Source: Chloranthus sessilifolius
Lineage: Eukaryota; Streptophyta; Magnoliopsida; Chloranthales; Chloranthaceae
Length of the DNA stretch: 64,000 bases
Direction: 5' to 3'
NCBI GenBank assembly: GCA_021018995.1
Contig: CM037586.1
Span: forward strand, 22,186,394-22,250,393
Shown here: piece after piece, positions 33,353 through 44,962 of the stretch
Position numbering within the stretch: the stretch's first letter is position 1
How the letters are laid out: each line of letters starts with the position of its first letter
The notes under the pieces: generated by a model
The model's database searches: none
Seen by the model: the letters and a program-made list of their open reading frames with translations, nothing else
Told to the model about the DNA's origin: nothing
Translations under genes and position numbers: made by a program

Positions 33353-35868
33353 TATAATATCCTAAAAAATTGAGTGTTTAATTTTAACCTCGGGATCAGT
33401 GCCCGATTGGTTGTAAGGTTGATCAAGTAATGGTCAAACAGTGAACTCATAAAGTGATGAACTAATATGAAGTCAATACGACTTAAGAGTAGTGTATAGG
33501 GTGAGTTAGTGGTCGCGTACACCTATCTCTAGTGTATGTGTTTAACACACAAGCAGAGAGAGAGGATATAAGGGTTAATAACCCTAGAATTCCTTTTGTC
33601 TTGATTGGTGAAGGAATTAAGAAGAGAGAGAGAGAGGGAGTAAGGAGGAGTTATGGAAGCTAGATGTTAATGCAAATCAAGAGGAGTTAGCATTGACTGT
33701 CGGATTCAACACGTTAGGATCGTTGAAGCAAAAGCTGGAACCCTAACCACCAAACCCAACAAATCAATCCTTTAAGGGATTTATTGAGGTGAGTTTTAAT
33801 TGAAGTTAATGCATAGATTGTAGATGATTAAATTCAGTCAAGTAGGGTTAAAAGGATATATTAAAGGCTTAGAAAAAGTAAGGGAAAAGATTTGGAAGAA
33901 CAGCTCGAAATGGGGCTGAATCTGGCCAAATCGATTAATCGAAATTGGGATTCGATTAATCGATTTTAGTCTGAAAGTTGAAAAGTCAAAGATGCCCGAT
34001 TTCGATTAATCGAATTAGACTTCAATTAATCGATTTGGAAGGTCGATTAATCGATTTAGAAATCGACTAATCGACTGGGTACCTCCAGTGGCTGGAGAAA
34101 CATGACCTGGGGAAATCGACTAATCGAGTTGGGAAATCGATTAATCAATTTTAGATTTCGATTAATCGATTTGGGATCGACTAATCGATTTCGGACTTTC
34201 GACCACTCGATCTGAGAATCGACCTTACTATGTTAGAGATTTCGATTAATCGATTTGGGATCGATTAAGCAAATTTGAATCTCGATTAATCGATTTGGGT
34301 TTCGATTAATCAATTTTGGGAATCAATTAATCGACTTTGGCAGTTTTACTAAACTTTCTAGTTTTACTCTGAGATTTATGGAGGGTCTAGGACCTTCTTT
34401 ATGACATCTTTAGTGATGTATTGCATGTGTTGTGATGTACCATAGGTGGTACGTGTGAAAGCGAGCACAAGGAGCCGCGTGGGACCTTGATGCTTGGACC
34501 TTCAGAGAACTGAGGTAGGGAACACCTTGAATATGTATTTTAATTGCAAGAGCATGTATGTAGTGATATATTTATCAGAATTAAAAATATTTTAACTATG
34601 AAAAGCTTTGTGAAAATGGGTGTGTGTGTGACACCAAGAATGTGATAAAGGCATCTGTGTGATGCAAGTAACTGAGATCAAGTAATCAAATGAGAAATGA
34701 CACATCCCTAGGGGATGAGAAAGTAATAAGGGCATCAATGTGATGCAAGTAAATTATACATCCCAGGGATGTATGTATGATTGAATAATTACTGTTGAGG
34801 CCTAACTGATATAAGATAGCACTTTACGCGGTGAACAACTATATGTAAAGCACATATTATTTTTATTATTTGAGGTTTGTTTAGAATACCCCACCGACGT
34901 GGCGGGATACCCACTACTGACGTGACAGGATATCCGTGACCGGTAAGACGACCATTCCATACACCAATGTGGAGGTCTATCCGTACACAGTAAGCACATC
35001 CCAGGGATGTTGAGATGAGATTTAACCCCGCCGCCTATTGAGAAAGGGGCTTGGGTCGTATTCCCAGGGAATACATTTTTACAACTGTCTATTTAAGCGA
35101 CGATGGTGGGTATTCCATCGGGGCTCGATGCTATATTGCTCGGGGATTACTTAAGTTGAAGATTTAAGTTTTGCTTTAGGCCTGTTCAGTGTCATTCATG
35201 ATAAAACAACAGTAAAGTAAGACATGCAAATTACCAGTAAATCTTGAATGCAATTACCATCTTTTAAACTGTTTTCTAGCTAATGCATAGACACATCATG
35301 CTTAGAATATCATAGAATATATGTGAGATTTTTATTTATATGTTCATTATGTTGTTCCCTATTAAGCTAGGATGTAGCTCACCCTTTAGACTATACGTCG
35401 CAGGTCCTTTATTAGCAGCGGCCGAGGCTTCGAGAGACGTTAATCCGGGTGATTCGGATTACGTACCTGGAGACGAGTTGGAGCCTCCTCCTGAGGACTT
35501 CTTCTAGAAGACTCCGCTGAGTACTTTGAGAGAGACTTTTTGTGAGTAGATTGTACGACTTGGTATGTCAAGTCTTTATTTTTTATGAACAATATAATTA
35601 AATTGATTATTTCTTTTGGCGAACCATCTGGGGTGATCTGTTTATCACCGATGGTTCGGAATGGTTTTCTGTTCATACTATGGTATGAAAGTAGAACTGT
35701 CTTTTGTTTGTGTCAGATGGGCATGTTACTTTTGCTTTATGCAACTATTTACTTTATTCATTCATCATTGCTTGTTATACCAATGTTTTGTGCATAGTAT
35801 TTGGGGCATGGTCGGGAGGACCGTGCTGATGGCACGGGTTTCAGGGTGCTAAAATCTGGGCTGTCACA
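33353..35868 (+). repeat. 3' LTR of B1
   Basis: 2,516 bases, colinear with 22851-25407, carrying its own CGATTAATCG array at about 33930-34335. Confidence 0.95.
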
Positions 35869-37270
35869 GGTTTATTCAGAGCGGCATCTCAGAGTCTCAA
35901 CTTTCCCTGATCAGTGAAGCTCGAAGCTCATATTTGTTCTCTCTCTCTCTTCTTTCTAAAAAAAAGTTAAAAATCACAAACTATTTTCATTTCTAGTGTA
36001 TGCACCATACGCGTTCTCAAAGCTTAGACTTCTTTGAGCGCAACCGAGAAATCAAACGAACTCTATTGTGTAATCTTGCACTGAACCGAACTTCCAGAAG
36101 AGAGTTCCCAACCATGGCCGACGACCGTTCAATTCAAGCACGCTTCAGCCCGGTTGCCTTGGCCGAGCCCTCTTGTGTAGTGATTCCAGAGGTAGTGGCA
36201 GGACAGAATGCCGAAGTCAAGTCCCACATACTCCAGCTGTTACTGACCTTTCATGGGCTTGACAGCGAAGACCATTATCAACACCGTAGGGATTTTATAG
36301 AAATTTGTACTATATTCCAAGCACCCAACACTAACATTAAGGCCTTTAAGCTGCGACCATTCCCTTTCTCTCATTGCCTGCCAAAAGTATTACCACTTGG
36401 GAAGGACTCCAATCCAGGTTCTTAAATGAATACTTTCCAATTGGTAGTATAAATCAAATTCGTCAAGCAATCCAAGACTTCGGCCAAAAGCCAGGAGAAT
36501 TATTTCATGAGAGTTGAGAATAGATGAAGGATTTGTTAAGAAAATGCCCTCATCATGACATGCCAAATTGGTCCAGTGTAAAGTTTCTATCAAGGGTTGA
36601 CTGAAACTAATCAAGCTACAGTCAACACTGTAAGCGAAGGAGCCTTTATGGCTCAAAATGGCCAACAGTCCTAAAACTTATTTGAAAAATTGGCTGATAA
36701 TTCAAAACAAAAACAAGCTTTGTTAATATCTAATTCCATTGTTAACCACCACAGCCCGCTCTCGAGGGGTGGACTTTACGATATCAATAAAGATAAAGTA
36801 AAGAAGGAGGATAACATGAGCATAAAGGTTACGGCTCTTGAGCAACAAATCACAATTTTAATGAATGCCAGACCAAGCACTGTGGAAAGAACCTTGGCAA
36901 ACTGTTCCAATTGCCAGAATATCATAGGAACTGAGAACCCTATTGCGCCATCATACTAAGAGGTGGTGAAAATCGAACAAGTAATGACATTCCAGAGGAG
37001 AGATTATGGGAACACATACAACCCAACATGGAGGAACCACCCGAGATTTAACTATGGTTCCACTGCTGGAGCACAACTAGGACCAACAACTATGCAGCCC
37101 AGATTTCCCCAAACTCAAACTTTCCACCAAAGACCTCAAATACTAACCGTGCAACCCTAATTCGTCCAACAAAGCAGTGAACCTGATGCCACGATTGTTC
37201 AAATCCTTAGGGATTTACAGCAACAGTCACATCAGTATTCTAAGGATTTGCCTTAGCTTGCTTAATTCTC

Positions 37271-39406
37271 TTTGACAGCCCGAATTTTGAAACCCCGTAA
37301 TCCGTGCCATCAACACGACCTTCGAGGTCGTGCCCCAGGTTCCTTACAAAATATTGATATATATACAAACCAAAACTTTAGTTGAGACATGCGTAGCTAC
37401 TCTAAATAAAACCTCAACACCATCAAGGTATCACAAGGCAGTCCTTGTCCCATGCCAATTCATGGGCATAAGAACTTACCCAAAAGTTTAGTGATGACAG
37501 CTCATCCTATACGTTTTGACAAGAAACGGTATTTAAACATTCGAAATAAAGAGGCTTGATATACCAAGCCATACATAATATTCTCAACTCACTCTCAAAG
37601 TATGCAGCGGGTTTCCTAGAAGAATTCTTCAGGAGGAGGTTCTGACTCTTCTATGGGCACGAAAGCAAAACCCTTGGATCGACTTCTCCGAAGTCTTTGC
37701 CGCTAGTCCCGGACTGCGGCGTATAGTCTAAGGGGTGAGCTACATCCTAGCTCGTGAGAAACAAAAAGAACATATAGATTGACCTTCACATATGTCGACA
37801 ATTTAACAAGCATAGAATTATTCAGTAACCACTTATGGACAACAACTTGAGTAACTGGAATTAAACCCATGATTTTGATCGTTACTTAGCATGGTTTCGT
37901 TAAAACTCTTTATTTGTTTAGTTGTGAATTTGGGCTAATCACTTAAATCTTAACTTAAGTAGTCCCGAGCAATATAGCATCGAGCCCGATGGAATACCCA
38001 CCATCGTCGTCTAACTAGGCGGTTATTATCGTATCCCACAGGGGATATTGCCCAAGCCCCTTTCTCATAGGTGGCGGTTCTATTTTTAGATCTACATCCC
38101 TGGGATGTACTATGAATGTACGGATTGGCCCGTCGGTCACGGATATCTGCCGAGTCGTGGGTATCATACGTCGGTGGGGTATTCTAATCAACCTTAAATA
38201 ATAAAAATATCAATGTGCTTTACATATAGTTATTCACCGTGATTGTGCTAATTATATTACATCGTGCCTTATTACATTACTTCCGTTTCTCGTTAGTTTT
38301 CATCGCATCACAGGATGCACCATATTTCTGTCGCACCCTTCTTTGTTTGAACTATATGATTTTTCGTCCCCTGGGGACCTCAAGACTTTCACGTTGTAAC
38401 TCACTCACACACCCTCATCATGAGGATTCATGCAATATGTGACTATTTAAATAGATTATACTACGCATATGAGTTCATGGGATAATGCACATGTTTCAAG
38501 AATATTCCCTACCTCGACGAATCTCAAGGCACGCTTGCTCGTAGAGGGTTATAATGCATCAAACCTACATTTCAAAAATAGGTTTAGAACAATCACTAGC
38601 ATCATTGGGGTGTATGACCCCCAAGTTTCTTGTATTCGAAAAACCCAGATCTGAGTGGTCACTAGACCTCGCTCGAGCGGCCACTTGACCTCGCTCGAGC
38701 GGTCTCTTGACCTCGCTCGAGCGGTTAAATCGAGGTCACTCGAGCGGTTAAATCGAGCCATCGAAGTATTACTGGGGACCCTCGCTCGAGCGAGCTCCCC
38801 TTTAGTTTTGGGGACCGCTCGAGCGAGCCCAGAGTTATATTTTCTCTGTTCATCCTCGCTCGAGCGAGCCTTTTAGACCGCTCGAGCGAGGAACGATGAT
38901 TTTGCTCCTCGATCAGATCGAGAACATGCTTCCTTCCTTCATTTAACCTTAATCTCATAAAAAGAAACATTCAGCCAACATTTTTCCTACTATTTAAAAC
39001 ATTCCTAGGCATCTATCATGTCTTTAACGTACCTCTGACGATGAGTCACGCACAAGTTCGATTTACGATTCGAAATTCTACTAGGCTAACAAGCCTCCAA
39101 GGTTCTTCCTCCAGTCTTTTCCTCTAATCTCCTTTGCCGACTTAAGTCCCAACGAACCCTAGTTCTCTACTAGGCTCTTCTCCTCTTTCTCTCTATATAC
39201 TCCTTCTCTCTATTTAGGTTAGAATAGAGTTACGTAAGGGTTCCTCTCTCTCTCTCTCACTTTTATACTTATAAGTTAGGGATATACTAGTGTGTTTCCC
39301 ACGTACACACTTAGTGTCTTTGGTTTGTTTTGGTCTCCTTGTGAAACACATATACCTATGTGTAATGCATGACGTGCACTCATCTCAAAAATCTGTGGTT
39401 GTGACA
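37271..39406 (-). repeat. Solo LTR, family E (gypsy, related to B)
   Basis: On the minus strand it begins TGTCACAACCACAG and ends GGGCTGTCAAA. The target duplication TTCTC is perfect (37266-37270 and 39407-39411), and no internal element sequence is present. This is the product of recombination between the two LTRs of an inserted element. It shares a conserved block with LTR B (GACTATAC...GAGCTACATCCTAGCTC, about 37720-37760) but has a different palindrome array. Confidence 0.93.
38665..38892. repeat. CGCTCGAGCG palindrome array in LTR E
   Basis: Seven exact copies of CGCTCGAGCG plus at least one CACTCGAGCG variant in about 230 bases. They lie 510-740 bases from the LTR's own 5' end. The B array occupies the comparable position, 580-1030 bases in. 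Confidence 0.93.
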
Positions 39407-39583
39407 TTCTCTCAGACACTCCATTCACATACACAGTCCATTATGAAGCTGGAAAGCCAGATTAGCCAGCTCGCCTCTCAAGTGACAAGGAGAGAGAATG
39501 GACAGTTGTCAACACAGCCGATCAATAATGTAAGAGGACAAGCCTTCCAAGTGGAGACTTCAGCTCCCCAAAATCCAACTTAA

Positions 39584-40243
39584 ACACCTACGGACTGCTG
39601 CGCTACCGACTCATTCATAGCACCAACTGTAAATTATATAAACTATTTTATTTCTTTTCATTTCCTTTCTTAGTTAATGTAGGTATTATAATACGACCCA
39701 TTTCGTTAAAATACAATTGATCGTAATTCATACCTACTGTAACTTATAATGGGCAATCGTATGGATATACGATTGATCATAGTTATGTTTATCTAGAAAC
39801 GCAGCAATTGTGATTCACTAAAACCGAGAATCAGCTTACGATTTTAGGTTAAAACTTAGTAATGACAGGCTCAGCAAGTCATCACTGAAGATGGGACCTA
39901 CATATTTGTAAAAAGGATAAGTCAACCCCATTTTCAAAAATCTTCCAAGTTTTCTCCTCCTACCTTCCCTCTCTTTTTCAAATCAACCATAATCTTAACC
40001 GTTCTTCCACCCAATCTAACTGTTTACTTTCTTAAACACCCCTTACCTCCTCTGTTTTGCTTTGGAAAACCCTGTGTGCATTTTATTCTACAATTACAAT
40101 TTAGGGTTTCAATCTTTAAACAGGTAAGGTGACGATTTTAATTGTAAAAAGGAAGGGCTTTGCGAGGAATTTTATTCAATACATGAAATTTAAAGTTAAT
40201 TAATAGCGTTGATATTAATTTTTACAGAAAAGCGAGTGGAAGT
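39584..40243 (+). promoter_or_regulatory. Leader of the A accessory ORF with TATA-like box and intron
   Basis: Non-coding. A TATATAAA string lies at about 39635. A CT-rich stretch is followed by AAACAG|GTAAGG (donor at 40124) and TTTTTACAG|AAAAG (acceptor, intron ending 40227), a 104-base canonical intron just upstream of ATG 40244. It suggests that the downstream ORF is made from a separate or spliced transcript, as proposed for Athila env-like ORFs. Confidence 0.5.
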
Positions 40244-42841
40244 ATGACAAACAAAATGGGAGAACGACAAAGGGAATGAGAGGAAGACAAAGAAGATAAT
40301 AATTCTGATAACACCCCAATCATTCACTGTATCACACGATTTACTGCCCCTAAGGCCAAATCAAAAGAAGCAGATCCACTTAAGAAGAAACCCAAGTCTT
40401 CCAGGGTAGTTATCAGTGAAATCTCTAAAGCAATAAATGAGACAGAGTTTGTATCCGTCCCTAAAGGGGTTAAAGTTAGATAAAGGAAAAAAGCCAGCAT
40501 CCTCTACTATGCCAGTAGATAAAGTCCCAACTTCAATGAAACATCATGTTGTGGGTGCTGAAATTACAGTGGATATTGAGTCTTTAGAAAAATTAGAAAT
40601 GGGTGGAGAAGCTATTAAATACTTTAAGGATGCCGAGCTGACCTATTTCTTAGAACCAAGAGTCACACCAGTCTATCCTAAATTGGTGAGACTGTTTTAC
40701 AAAAATATGACCAAAGGCAGCCAAGGACTACCCCTTACTCTCTCCACCAGTATTGATAGACTTTCGATCAAAATTTTGAAGGAAATGATCGCCGGGGTTA
40801 TGAATGCACCCCTAGAGATACCATAATTGTCCCAGGATAACTCGGAGGCCAACCTTTTGAGGATGCCATCAGATACACTCCCCTATTTTCCCCAAATGAC
40901 AATAAAATTATTAGGAAAAACTCCACGGGACAAATCCTTTTTCCATAGAAAGAATCTAGAAGCAAGGAGTTTATCACTCCACTTTTTCGATGTACTTATC
41001 CATAAAACTATTCACCCCACGGGACATGGAACACAGAGAAGAGCATTATTTACCAAGGCATTGTACCTAATGGCAAATCGTTATTGGTTCAATGTGTCAT
41101 CTTACCTTTTTGAGATAATCACTGTCGTGAGGGAAAAGCTGAGGCAAGAAAAATACCAGAAGAAAAAATTGACCCTACCATTTGGAGGACTAATTACGAA
41201 TTTGCTGATGAATGTAGGATATAGTATAGACCCCAAGGAAAAAACTTTACCAAGACCAAAGGAAGGCTTAACAGTTTTGGCCTATAGGAGAACTTTAGGT
41301 GCTAAAAATAAGAAGAAAATACCATTAGCTCCTCGCATCAAACGTACACCCTCTGTACCACAAGTCCCTCAAATTCGTAAGAAAAGAGAGGAGACTGATA
41401 TAGCACAAACAACAGAATTTGTGGGGCCAGAAGAAGCAATCATAGAAGAAGGTGCGAGTACTTCTACACCACCTCGAAAGAGAGCGGAGATCAGCTCTCT
41501 GATATCCAAAGGAATAACTAAATCAAGAACCCCAGTTGCAAATCAAGTCAGTCTGTATGACCCTGCTTTGGACTCATCCGTAGGGCCTGCTATGCCCCCT
41601 TCAGCAAAGGTAGCCATACTGCCAATCATCACAAAAGCAGGCCCTGTGAGCCCAATCCTACAAAGATTAGAAGAAACTCCTTCCGAAATTGATTAATAGG
41701 CTGCGAGAATAGCTACCTCTAGCCAAACCCCTTCACCGGAAAGTCTTATTGCTCAGCCTATGGCCAATATTGAGCAAATTCTCATAGCCCAAGCATATCA
41801 AAACTCAAAGTTACCAAGAGTGAGCTTTACAGAATTGTTATATGGAGAAGAAGCACCTCCTGAGGATCCTCCAGTCCCCACCACATCAATTCACGAGTTA
41901 GAAAGGAGATTAAAAGCAGTAAAGCAATGACAACTCATGCATAAACCTAATCTATTGCCATTACCCGAAGTAAATAGAAAGGTAAGAGAACTAGAGCAAT
42001 GGATTTCTACAAATGCCCCACCTTTGATACAACTACTAGGAATAGTAAGAAAGTAGATGGGGGAATTTCAAAGACTTAACCAGAGAGTCCATGATACCAC
42101 CTTGACAACTCAAGAACGGGCAGAGATAATGGATAGCTTGCAAAGAAGTTGTACAAGAGAAAGGTGTGAGATGGGAACCATAGACAGAAAAGAAATTTCA
42201 GGATGCTACCTCATCCCTTCAAGCCCAACTAGTGCAGCAAACTACAGAAATATATGAGTGAAAAATAGCAAGCTTGGAAAGAAGAGAAAAGAGTTTATGA
42301 AGAGAAAATTGCAAGTATCCTTGAATAGTTTGAAGGTTTGATGGTAGTTCCTAATGATGTAGAAATTGTGAAAGAAAAAGCCCTTCAGGACTACCAGAAA
42401 ACACTCCAGAAACAGTTAAAATAAAAGACTCACTGACTGTAGCAGAAGGGAAAGCTAGACAACTGCAAGAGGATAGAGATTTCCTATGCTCAGTCAACGA
42501 TAAACAGGTAAAAATGATTGAGTCTCAAACTAAGAATTACCTACTCACTTTAGTCAAGGAAAAAGGTCGAGACAGAGAAGTTGGGGACAGAAACTCAACT
42601 CAAACCTGCCGTCATTAAGAAGCTAACTGCAGATCTCAAAGAAATGGCTGATAAAGAAAAACAGTGCCCGAAATGTACTTCTTGTCCAAGGATTATAGAG
42701 GAAGGACATACAGCAGAAGCTGAATTGATAGCACAGGGGGAATCATCTACAGCTAAAGATAGTTATTCGACAATAGAGATGTCAGATGGGGAAGATGAAC
42801 CCACTGATTCCACCCTTATATCATATTCTACCAGTGAGTAA
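40244..42841 (+). pseudogene. A accessory ORF, same domain family as the B accessory ORF
   Basis: From ATG 40244 comes a Lys/Glu-rich N-terminus, an early TGA and a frameshift near 40475. A folded region follows: VYPKLVRLFYKNMTKG (about 40668), HPTGHGTQRRALFTKALYLM, NRYWFNVSSYLFEII and LITNLLMNVGYSID. A Pro/Thr/Ser-rich linker and a predicted coiled-coil C-terminal part (about 41900-42660) come next, ending with an acidic Ser/Thr tail. Stops lie at 40824, 41694, 41928 and 42054, with further frameshifts later. Motif order and spacing parallel the B accessory ORF. It occupies the place of the Athila env-like ORF. No membrane segment or function can be assigned. Confidence 0.7.
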
Positions 42842-44962
42842 AAACATTATAGAACATTACAAACCTCACAGGTATAATCTCTATAGATTTTCATTTTTTT
42901 TAATTTTTACCTTTTAAATTATTGTAAATATTCAGTAATATATAAAATTTCCTTTTAATTGTTTTTACTAACAGTGTGTGTTACTAACATTACTTACATT
43001 TTTTTTGTTATTGATACTTCGAGAATAAATCGCGGATATTTTCTCTCAAGTTTGGGGGAAAGTATACATCTGGTAACAGATTTTTTCTGATAAATAATCA
43101 GTATATCAATAATTTTATTATTCTTTTATATATCCCCTATGTTTATGCCAAGGAGGGCATTGTCTGATTTAAGTTTGGGGGATACACAAATTCTGTGTAT
43201 AGTAGTAGTTTAAGTAGTATATTTAGTATATCAATAGTTTATTTTAGCAAAAAAAAAATTAAAATTTTAATTATTAATTTATTTTTATTTTTATCAGTAC
43301 ATAAGAATTATGACAAAAAAAAAAAATTACAAATCCTGAAAACTTATGATTCATTATAATTGAAGTTTAATAATTAGAATTTAGAACAGTTATAATTCAT
43401 GCTTAGCTCATTGAAACACTATATTAGAATGAATATTTGAAACAATAGATTGATCTAAACTGCCAAAATTTAGACTATAGTTTCAAAATTATAAACCAAT
43501 GAGATTTTGAGCCAATTTCCTCTTTTATTCTGAGAGATACTGTTTCTATTCAAAGCTTAAATTTTTTTTTGAACTTCTATACTGATATGAAATCTCATAT
43601 TATTGAATTTAGAATCAAAATTATTCTATGAATATGATGAACTGATTTTTTGTCTAAAACTATCTATTAGAAATATCAAAGCAATAAGGCATCTATGCTA
43701 GTAAATTATGAAAATGATTAAAGGCCATCTTTTATTTAATCAAAGCTAAAAAAGCTAAAATCCCAGAACAATTTATCCTTTGAACCCATATTAGAAGCCT
43801 GAAATCAAAATTTCTTTGTACCAAAATTTTATAAACTTTTAACCATATGTACTACCCAAAGCTTTCTACCTTGAACCCTTATAATTTATGAGTATAGAAC
43901 GCAAAAAAGGAAAGAAGAGGGAGTAAAAGGAGTAAGAACGAAACAAATAAGGAATGTTAGAAAAGAGGTACAAAAGAAGAAGAAAAAATATTGGAAAAGG
44001 AGTGAAAAAGAAGAACGATTCTTTAGCAAAAAAGTTGTAAAAAAAAAAAGAGAAGAAATCATAAAAGACGATTTTATAGCTAAAGAATTGGGATATACAA
44101 AACAATATATGGGAAGAAGTTATCTAATAACGGATACTTACTGAAATAGAAAAAGAAGGAAAGAAGAGATAGAGAAGAAGAGCTAAATTCTCAAAAAAAA
44201 AATTATCTTTCCTTGATACCTTTTACCCAAAACCCCATTACAAGTTGAAGGAAAGACCTTTCTGATTTACGATTTGTAAAAGCATAAGCCTAGTAAAGAT
44301 AAGGATAATAGATACTATGGATTGTACAGGAAATTATAAGAATAGGATAAGATTATTATTTCTATGAGATTAATTTTTGCAATTATCTTTGACTGAATTC
44401 TTCTGAAAAATATAATGAGAGAACCCAAAAATTTTGATGTTTTTTTTAGAGTATGTCAATAGTGAGTTTTTAAATAAAAATATTTTCTAAATCTGCAGTT
44501 TAGAAAATTTTATGAAGAATAAACTGTTCACTAGTGCATATACAATCTGTGCTTAATGTAAATTGAAATTGTTGGAGTTCTAATTAAGGATAACTATTCT
44601 AATGAAAAATAAGGATAAATAATTGGTAATTTTAAAAAATCGTAATAAACTATGTATTAACCAATTGGGTAATTTAGGTAACTTAGTTATTTTAATTAGT
44701 GTATAAAATTAGTTTAATATTTTTAAATTTAATTTCTGAAAAAAAAAAAAAAATCTAAAAATATTTGAAGTTTGTAGGTAACTTTACTAAAAACCTTCAG
44801 GAGACTACAACTCCTCCACTAGGGATCACCTAGGGGTTTAAAGGCTTGTTGCATCTGCTAAATGTAATCATACTTCCTACGAAAGTAACATTTAAATTCA
44901 TAGTTTAGATATTTTATACTTCTTTGTTTGCTAGGGACTAGTAGAGCTTAAGTTTGGGAGTG
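42842..44962 (+). other. AT-rich tail of element A copy 2, with repeated polypurine motifs
   Basis: Non-coding. The motif AAGTTTGGGGG occurs at about 43047 and 43170, and AAGTTTGGGAG just before the 3' LTR at about 44950. Only the last adjoins an LTR. The portion from about 44385 matches the interior of copy 1 (14590-15161). A purine-rich stretch (about 43890-44210) gives spurious Phe-rich frames on the other strand. Confidence 0.8.

Larger units (their letters stand above)
22851..35868 (+). mobile_element. Ty3/gypsy chromovirus, family B, copy B1 (Tekay-like)
   Basis: A 13-kb element inserted in the leader of A copy 2. The LTRs are 22851-25407 and 33353-35868, beginning TGTAATATCC (TATAATATCC in the 3' copy) and ending CTGTCA[C/T]A. 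The target duplication GGTTT is perfect (22846-22850 and 35869-35873). The order is primer site, gag, intron, protease, reverse transcriptase, RNase H, integrase, chromodomain, palindrome array, accessory ORF, polypurine tract, 3' LTR. The C-terminal chromodomain and initiator-Met primer site fit the Tekay/Del clade. All ORFs carry stops or frameshifts, so it is dead. A second copy, B2, lies at 54180 onward on the other strand. Confidence 0.95.
36000..39583 (+). pseudogene. Athila-type gag of element A copy 2, split by a solo LTR
   Basis: ATG at 36000 follows a CT-rich leader. Landmarks: a capsid block (HILQLLLTFHGLDSEDHYQH, then DFIEICTIFQAPN); NYTYNP-like motif TYNPTWRNHPRFNY near 37017-37058, a signature of Athila-lineage Gag; and, after the inserted LTR (37271-39406), the C-terminal block SIMKLESQISQLASQV (about 39438-39485) followed by GQLSTQPINN. 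There are several stops (for example 36423, 36516, 36672, 36957, 37158) and frameshifts, so it is non-functional. The C-terminal block directly follows the target duplication of the solo LTR, confirming that one gag was split. Confidence 0.85.

Noticed and set aside
39584..40243. Hidden pol between gag and accessory ORF of element A
   Set aside because: Both strands checked by eye for RT, protease, RNase H and integrase motifs; none found, and the 660 bases are too few.
41900..42841. Retroviral-type envelope in element A
   Set aside because: The ORF sits in the Athila env-like position, but I see no signal peptide or membrane segment; the domain resembles the plant transposon-protein type instead.
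43866..44105. Phe-rich minus-strand frame
   Set aside because: Antisense of a purine-rich tract in the element A tail.
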